From contig NC_083574.1 in the NCBI RefSeq assembly GCF_027579695.1, positions 43,310,559-43,374,558 of the forward strand: DNA of 64,000 bases, read 5' to 3'. The notes under the pieces were generated by a model, which saw only the letters and a list, made by a program, of their open reading frames with translations, searched no databases and was not told where the DNA came from. This document shows positions 58,309-64,000 of this stretch, one piece after another. Numbering within the stretch: the first letter of the stretch is position 1; each line of letters starts with the position of its first letter. This DNA is from Neoarius graeffei. Lineage: Eukaryota > Chordata > Actinopteri > Siluriformes > Ariidae. The position numbers and the translations under genes were made by a program.

Positions 58309-58570
58309 GTGAGACTGGAAAAATACTTTTCATTGTATTTGGTCATTATAACGTAATTTTACGAACAGATTTTCCTGACTTTGTGGCTAATATGAAGTCT
58401 CATGCATAATAGCCGCTCGGTGAAACCTGTCTCCAAACAACGAAGTATTTCCTTCGTAACTACGCTGATAACACTTTGTGTTTTGTCAAACATTGGAGCT
58501 TTGTATTCATTCTGAAGGTTTGTTATTAATATTGAATAAAAAGTAACTGGGATATATCATTGTTAATTAT

Positions 58571-59560
58571 TAGGGCTGTAACGATATGCGTATCGAAATC
58601 GAAATCGCGATACGCAGAGCCACGATCCGTATCGCGATACAAGAAGGCAGAATTGCGGTACACCCTTTCAAACTTCTCCTCAGCCCAAAAACAGAGGCGC
58701 TTCCAAACTTCAATTTCTGAATACTTTACTTTTTATTTAAATTACATTTTAAACTTACTTAAATTACTTTTATTTTTTTATATCTATTAGTAAGTCGTTT
58801 TTTCGCCGACCTGCGACAATCTTCTGCGAGTCACGCAACGTCCACACTCGCCACTGGCAGAGCATTCATTTCTTTTAAGCGGTCGCCATTCTGGTTGCGA
58901 CGCAGGGAGCGAATCTGTAAACAAGCAGCTCACTGGCTGGCTAGGTGTGCCACAAGCCAATCACAATCACTTGACCGGAAAGGCATGCAGTGTTGCCAGA
59001 TTGGGCAGGTTTAGGTGCTTTTTGGCTGGTTTTGAATATATTTTGGGGTGGAAAACGTTAGCAATCTCTGGCAACAATGAAGGCATGTCTGCTTGGGCGG
59101 AAGCCTTCTGCGGCAGTTACATTTTGACACGCGAGCAATGTTTCACCATAAAAATTCCGTAATTTCCATCTGTTTTCCGCGATCACAGAAAATCATTGGC
59201 CCTATGAGAGTGAGACAGTGAGAGAGCCACCCCCCAAAAAAATCTTAACGGATTTACACGATTTGGAAAAATGACTTTTTCAGAACCGAAAAAAACAGAG
59301 CTTCTGGCTCAACAGTATTATTTTGAGAAATAAAACAGTCTTTGGATATACATTTGTTCATTTTTGCATACATATTACTCATTCTCTGCAGTGGTCTGAA
59401 TTATTTGTTATTAAATAGTTAATGTAAGTAAGTAAATGCTAATAAGTCAAATTTACTACTTTAAAAAAACATTTTTAAAAAAATCGTGGGCGTATCGAAT
59501 CGTGGGTCAAAAATCGCGATACGAATCGAATCATGAGTTGGGTGTATCGTTACAGCCCTA
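58571..59560. mobile_element. Non-autonomous hAT element
   Basis: Perfect 16-bp inverted ends TAGGGCTGTAACGATA / TATCGTTACAGCCCTA, with a perfect 8-bp target duplication TTAATTAT (58563-58570, 59561-59568). 8-bp duplications are diagnostic of hAT elements. Subterminal ATCGCGATACG-type repeats lie at both ends. It has no transposase. Confidence 0.9.
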
Positions 59561-59569
59561 TTAATTATC

Positions 59570-59937
59570 TCATCTCATCTCATTATCTCTAGCCGCTTTA
59601 TCCTTCTACAGGGTCGCAGGCAAGCTGGAGCCTATCCCAGCTGACTACGGGCGAAAGGCGGGGTACACCCTGGACAAGTCGCCAGGTCATCACAGGGCTG
59701 ACACATAGACACAGACAACCATTCACACTCACACCTACGGTCAATTTAGAGTCACCAGTTAACCTAACCTGCATGTCTTTGGACTGTGGGGGAAACCGGA
59801 GCACCCGGAGGAAACCCACGCGGACACGGGGAGAACATGCAAACTCCACACAGAAAGGCCCTCGCCGGCCCCGGGGCTCGAACCCAGGACCTTCTTGCTG
59901 TGAGGCGACAGTGCTAACCACTACACCACCGTGCCGC
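59570..59937 (-). mobile_element. SINE, type 1, inserted at the hAT boundary
   Basis: Target duplication CCCTATTAATTATC (59556-59569, 59938-59951) covers the last bases of the hAT end plus its 8-bp duplication, so the SINE came later. Confidence 0.94.
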
Positions 59938-60071
59938 CCCTATTAATTATCATTCACATTTTAGGTAAATTATTTTAATTTGCATCTTATATGGATTTTA
60001 TAAGGGAAATACGGATTTTGGAGGTTGGTTATACAGGTTTGATTGACCAAAGGTTGACATGTATGAACTTT

Positions 60072-60952
60072 ATGGAGGTTATTATAACGGTAAAGCAGGG
60101 ACTAGATCTGGACTAGGATGTTCAAAAAGCTCCTGTGGGTGTGATCTGTTCAGGTGTCCACAAACATTTGACGATATATTAAATATAAATTACTTTTCAT
60201 TTACAAAACTCGCTTTTGAACTGAACTAATAAATGTTAAGTGAATCAGTCATGTCAAAGATTCAAACCCCTTGGAGCACGTAAATGTTGAAATGAAGTGT
60301 CGCACAAGTGTAAACAAATTTTCTGCGATATTTAACCAATCTACCAAGGTCAATAAGTGGAGTCTCTGAAAGGATCTCACAATCAATACTTGCTTACAAT
60401 TACCTAGAGAAGCCATTACCCTTGCCTCGTATTTTTATTGTATATTTTAGTCAGCTATCTGGCCAGTGAAATACAAAGAGATATTATGTAACCCCCACTC
60501 TTTTGTACAGCCAGCCATGCCAATTAGGCTTTGACTCAGATAATAGTCCCGGACTTCTCTGCAACCATTTTACCTTTTCTTATTCAAGATTGTGTTGTCC
60601 AAACTCTCACACCAGAAATACCTAACATTGACTATGCAACTGCGTATCACGTGTCACTTTCACACTTGTTAACTATGCTGTAACATGTTAAGCATGCTGT
60701 TTATGCTTTTAAAAGTGCTCTTTCTCTCTTGCTCTGGCTTGCTACCTCCGCACATCTCTGCAGCTTCATTGACTAATTAAGGAGACGGTTGCTAAGAGAT
60801 GCCGGGCAGCAACCATTTCTGAAAGGATACACGATGTGGTCTAAACTTAAAGCTCTGCGTTCTTTTAATTCTCCCATCTAGAGCTAATTCATGTAAGGAA
60901 GGAGACCGGGGATCTCACACACAGACGTATACCGATTGCACACAAGGACACA
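60072..60952 (+). promoter_or_regulatory. Upstream region of the EF-hand gene
   Basis: Largely repeat-free sequence before the first coding exon, presumably holding promoter and 5' untranslated region. No strong TATA box or CpG-rich block is seen. The transcription start cannot be placed from sequence. Confidence 0.35.
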
Positions 60953-61153
60953 ATGGCAGCTTTCAGTAGCACCTGTGACTCTCAGGTGAGTCGGGCATCC
61001 AGGCTCCGAGGAAAGGACACAAAAAGCAAGTCCAGTGTTTGTGGAAGTCCTCTGGAGCTGAGTGACTGTAGCACTGTGCTGGAGAAGAGTCAGGAATTCT
61101 TTCAGATCTGTGACACTGAGGACAAGGGCTTTGTTACTCGACGGGACATGCAG
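60953..61153 (+). CDS. cracr2a: EF-hand protein, first coding exon (CRACR2A/EFCAB4B-like)
   Basis: The exon has 67 codons from ATG 60953 (context AGGACACAATGG) and ends exactly on a codon (phase 0) at CAG/GTAAGG. A Ser-rich N-terminus is followed by EKSQEFFQICDTEDKGFVTR, which holds the start of an EF-hand loop (D54, E56, K58, G59, V61, D65). EFF-x-CD-x-(E)-x-KGF followed by RDMQ at an exon end resembles CRACR2A, a cytosolic calcium sensor that binds ORAI1-STIM1 and in long form carries a Rab GTPase. The paralogue CRACR2B is an alternative. The remaining exons are beyond the window. Confidence 0.6.
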
Positions 61154-61659
61154 GTAAGGTTTCACCATGAGTAAATGCACTGCAATGCTGAATAATTGGA
61201 TTACTAATAATAAATACCATATATGCCACAATATAATATTTAATTGGAATTGTTTAGCTGGACAATCAACGCACAAGCGTAATACACCCACAATTTAGAT
61301 GGATAAGTTAGGATATTGTGGTGCGTCCCTCCTTTTCAAAGACGCATGGGGAAATGTCAATAATTTGTGTAAGGGTGGGTGATGTGACAAAAGGATTGCT
61401 AACAAGCTGCCAGCAAAACCGTTGTGTTACCAAATAAATAATTGAACATTGAAAGAAATTTCTTTCAAAATGTTTTAACGTAAAATCGGCTGCTTCCGAT
61501 TCAAGTTTATTAAACCGCCAAAAGATTTGGTTTTATGACAAAAAACTTTATAAGAAGATACCCAGAATTTTTCAGAGAATTAACTTCATCATAGAACAAA
61601 TATTATATCTTTGTTTTCTAGCCTAAGTCGTAATGGTCTTCTATAGAACTTCTGACCAC

Positions 61660-61662
<3 letters not shown>

Positions 61663-61708
<46 letters not shown>
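61663..61708. repeat. (GT)n microsatellite
   Basis: About 23 units in the first intron, directly abutting a Tc1 end. Confidence 0.95.
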
Positions 61709-61710
<2 letters not shown>

Positions 61711-63000
61711 AAGTTTACATACAGTGACATGTCATGGCAATATTTGGGCTTTCAGTAATTTTTTGAACTGTTCTTTTTCTGTGGCAGAATGATTGTACAG
61801 CATACAGCTTTAATCAAAAAAAAAATCACACACGCATTTGGTGCACAAGTTTTAATTTTCTTTGGGTTTTCTAAAATCAACACAGGGTCAAAATTATACA
61901 TACAGGGTCAAAAATTTACATACGCTCACTTAGATTATTAATCCAGAGGTGCTGAAACTTCCAAAATGTCCCTTATCTTGCCAAGGCTGAGGTCTCTTAA
62001 CTTCCTGTTAGTGATGATGATTGACTACAGCTGGTAGCTGCTTCTGTGCCTTCGTAAAAAGTGTTTGTTTACAGCACTCATTGGATTGATCAACACAGTA
62101 AAATGGGAAAGTCCAAAGAGCTCAGTGCAGATCTGAGAAAGAGGATCGCAGATGTACACAACTCCGGAATGTCTCTTTAGAGCCGTTTCTAAACAACTGC
62201 AAATTCCAAGATCAGTTCAAACAATTGTATCCAAGTTATAGTGAGGTGTAGTCACTTTGCCAAGCCACTTTGCTTCAAGAAAACCCAAACTGTCACCCTC
62301 AGCTGAAAGGAAATTGGTTTGGATGGTCAGGAACAACCTGGGAACCACCATGGCACAGCCCTGCCATGAATTGGAAGCTGATGGATCACTGTCTACAGTT
62401 CATATCACCATGGGGAGGCTGCTATCCAAGAAATAACCCCCTGCTCCAAAATTGACACCTTCAAGCTTAACTAAAGTTTGAAGCTGATCACACGGACAAA
62501 GAAAAAGCCTTCTGGAGGAAAGCTGTATGGTCAGATGAGACAAAGATTGAGTTGTTTGGCCACAATGACCACCACGTACAGAGGGACACTGTACCAGCTG
62601 GTGGTGGTGGTGGTAGGATTATCATGCTCTGGGGCTATTTTGCTGCCAGTGGAACTGGTTCATTGCAAAGTGGATGGAATAATGAAGAAGGAGGACTACC
62701 TCAGAATTCTTCAGCATAAACCATCAAAAACTTGAACATGACTTGGGAGTTACAACAGGACAATGAACCCAAACACGCATCAGAGCTGGTTGTGGAGGAT
62801 AAAGCAGGCTAACATTAAGCTTCAAACAAGCCCTGACTTCAGCCCTATTGAAAATATATGGACCGTGCTTATAAGTCAAGTCCATGCAAGAAAAAAAATT
62901 ATTGAAAACTACCAATTCGACCATGAAGAGCCATGAAATATCAAGAACCAGAATTCTGCCAGAACACATTCACCAAGTGACATGGTTTCAATGTGGGCAT
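61709..63000 (+). mobile_element. Decayed Tc1-like element in the gene's intron
   Basis: The left end GAAGTTTACATACAGTGACA is typical of one fish Tc1 family; subterminal TTTACATACG lies near 61915. The right inverted end is not found, so it is 3'-truncated or very diverged. Confidence 0.75.
62103..62982 (+). pseudogene. Tc1-like transposase, heavily mutated
   Basis: ATG 62103 opens MGKSKELSADLRKRIADVH. Later pieces in shifting frames include [14 protein letters not shown] (first Asp), the GGGGGRIIMLWGYF-like strand and a QDNEPKHAS-like segment (second Asp). Many frameshifts; clearly non-functional. Confidence 0.85.
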
Positions 63001-63234
63001 AAATCATAATTTAAACACGTACCTGCTAGTTGGTATGACATATTTGACAAAGCTACTGAAAGTAAAAATGGCATGCTTACTGACTTTAAATGCAATTTCT
63101 TTTATTTTGTGAGGAGTCTTATGCTTTATTTAGTTCTTTTTCCTGTGATCACTAGTCATGGCCACCTCATTGAAATACACCATTTGTAACTCTTAATACA
63201 CTTAAGAGATCATGGCTCAAGTAATCTATAAATA

Positions 63235-63237
<3 letters not shown>

Positions 63238-63268
<31 letters not shown>
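63238..63268. repeat. (AT)n microsatellite
   Basis: AT repeat followed by a T run. Confidence 0.9.
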
Positions 63269-63276
<8 letters not shown>

Positions 63277-63297
63277 CAATCAACATAAGCATTTTAC

Positions 63298-63669
63298 GGG
63301 CGACACGGTGGTGTAGTGGTTAGCGCTGTCGCCTCACAGCAAGAAGGTCCGGGTTCGAGCCCTGTGGCTGGCGAGGGCCTTTCTGTGCGGAGTTTGCATG
63401 TTCTCCCCGTGTCCGCATGGGTTTCCTCCGGGTGCTCCGGTTTCCCCCACAGTCCAAAGACATGCAGGTTAGGTTAACTGGTGACTCTAAATTGACCGTA
63501 GGTGTGAATGTGAGTGTGAATGGTTGTCTGTGTCTGTGTCAGCCCTGTGATGACCTGGCGACTTGTCCAGGGTGTACCCCGCCTTTCGCCCGTAGTCAGC
63601 TGGGATAGGCTCCAGCTTGCCTGCGACCCTGTAGAACAGGATAAAGCGGCTAGAGATAATGAGAATGAG
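63298..63669 (+). mobile_element. SINE, type 1, full length
   Basis: 11-bp target duplication AAGCATTTTAC (63287-63297, 63670-63680); intact boxes; tail GATAATGAGAATGAG. Confidence 0.94.
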
Positions 63670-63680
63670 AAGCATTTTAC

Positions 63681-64000
63681 TCTTCTACCACTAAATTTCA
63701 TTCCAGAACATTTCAAACATTTTACCATTCCTGAAGTGTTTAAATGTTGTGCTTTTATGGTATCCTGCTTCGTTATTTTTAGTTGCTATGGTTTCATGTC
63801 CAAGCATAACAAGCACATAAAATACAAATACAAGAAACTGGAGTCACCACTTTATTAAAATCACTAACTCCAAGGACAGACCTTGCTTGAAGTAAGCACT
63901 GAGAAAGACAGCTGCATCTTTTCTGCATCTTGATCATGGATGTTGTTTATTTGTGCCACATCATGTTTCTGATTGGCTGGTGATGGTGACCTTCTGTGCA
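63681..64000. other. No gene recognised (intronic)
   Basis: Presumed intron of the EF-hand gene; no exon or repeat recognised. Confidence 0.45.

Larger units (their letters stand above)
57837..60065 (+). mobile_element. THAP-exon DNA element, third family (P-like)
   Basis: Ends CATACATGTCA and TGACATGTATG, flanked by AACTTT on both sides (57831-57836, 60066-60071). GTATACGG/ATACGGATT motifs recur near both ends. It carries a THAP start exon. A hAT element and a SINE are nested inside. The transposase core is absent. Confidence 0.7.

Overview
This is vertebrate nuclear DNA, almost certainly from a teleost fish. The evidence is dense fish-type repeats: DANA/Mermaid-like tRNA-derived SINEs, several Tc1-like transposon families, a Rex3-type LINE, a Gmr1-like gypsy element and a Penelope-like fragment. 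There are also intron-bearing exons with GT/AG boundaries, many CA/GT and AT microsatellites, and no operons or ribosome binding sites. A catfish is my best guess from the SINE type, but the sequence alone does not settle it.

The only likely host gene is near the right end. A 201-base first coding exon (60953-61153, plus strand) starts in a good ATG context, encodes an EF-hand N-terminus resembling CRACR2A/EFCAB4B, and ends at a perfect GTAAGG donor. The rest of the window is its upstream intergenic region and part of its first intron.

Layout. 1-7.4 kb: old repeats, a Harbinger-type MITE and four SINEs. 7.7-10.95 kb: a Tc1 element with a second Tc1 of opposite orientation inserted inside its transposase. 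11.0-13.1 kb: a THAP-exon (P-like) element carrying a LINE fragment. 13.2-18.2 kb: SINEs, a Tc1 deletion derivative, a nearly complete Tc1 and a solo LTR. 18.2-22.4 kb: mostly unique. 22.9-26.3 kb: a 3.3-kb Rex3-type LINE with a 12-bp target duplication. 28.2-35.1 kb: a large inverted repeat (about 277-bp arms) whose microsatellite centre has received a 5.8-kb Gmr1-like LTR retrotransposon and a SINE. 35.9-38.2 kb: a conventional gypsy fragment and a Penelope-like fragment with a perfect 71-bp inverted repeat. 39.4-47.8 kb: a second THAP-exon element, a Crypton/KIAA1958-like coding remnant, and a nested complex containing an apparently spliceable DUF4806-like gene tail. 49-51.5 kb: SINEs, including a tandem pair. 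52.4-56.6 kb: four DNA elements nested one inside another. 57.8-60.1 kb: a third THAP-exon element containing a hAT element and a SINE. 61.7-63.0 kb: a decayed Tc1 in the host gene's intron.

Almost every transposon gene is broken by stops, frameshifts, lost catalytic residues or later insertions. The best preserved are the Gmr1-like element (LTRs about 97% identical by eye) and the DUF4806-like exon set. The Gmr1-like element is notable because integrase lies upstream of reverse transcriptase, the reverse of the usual gypsy order.
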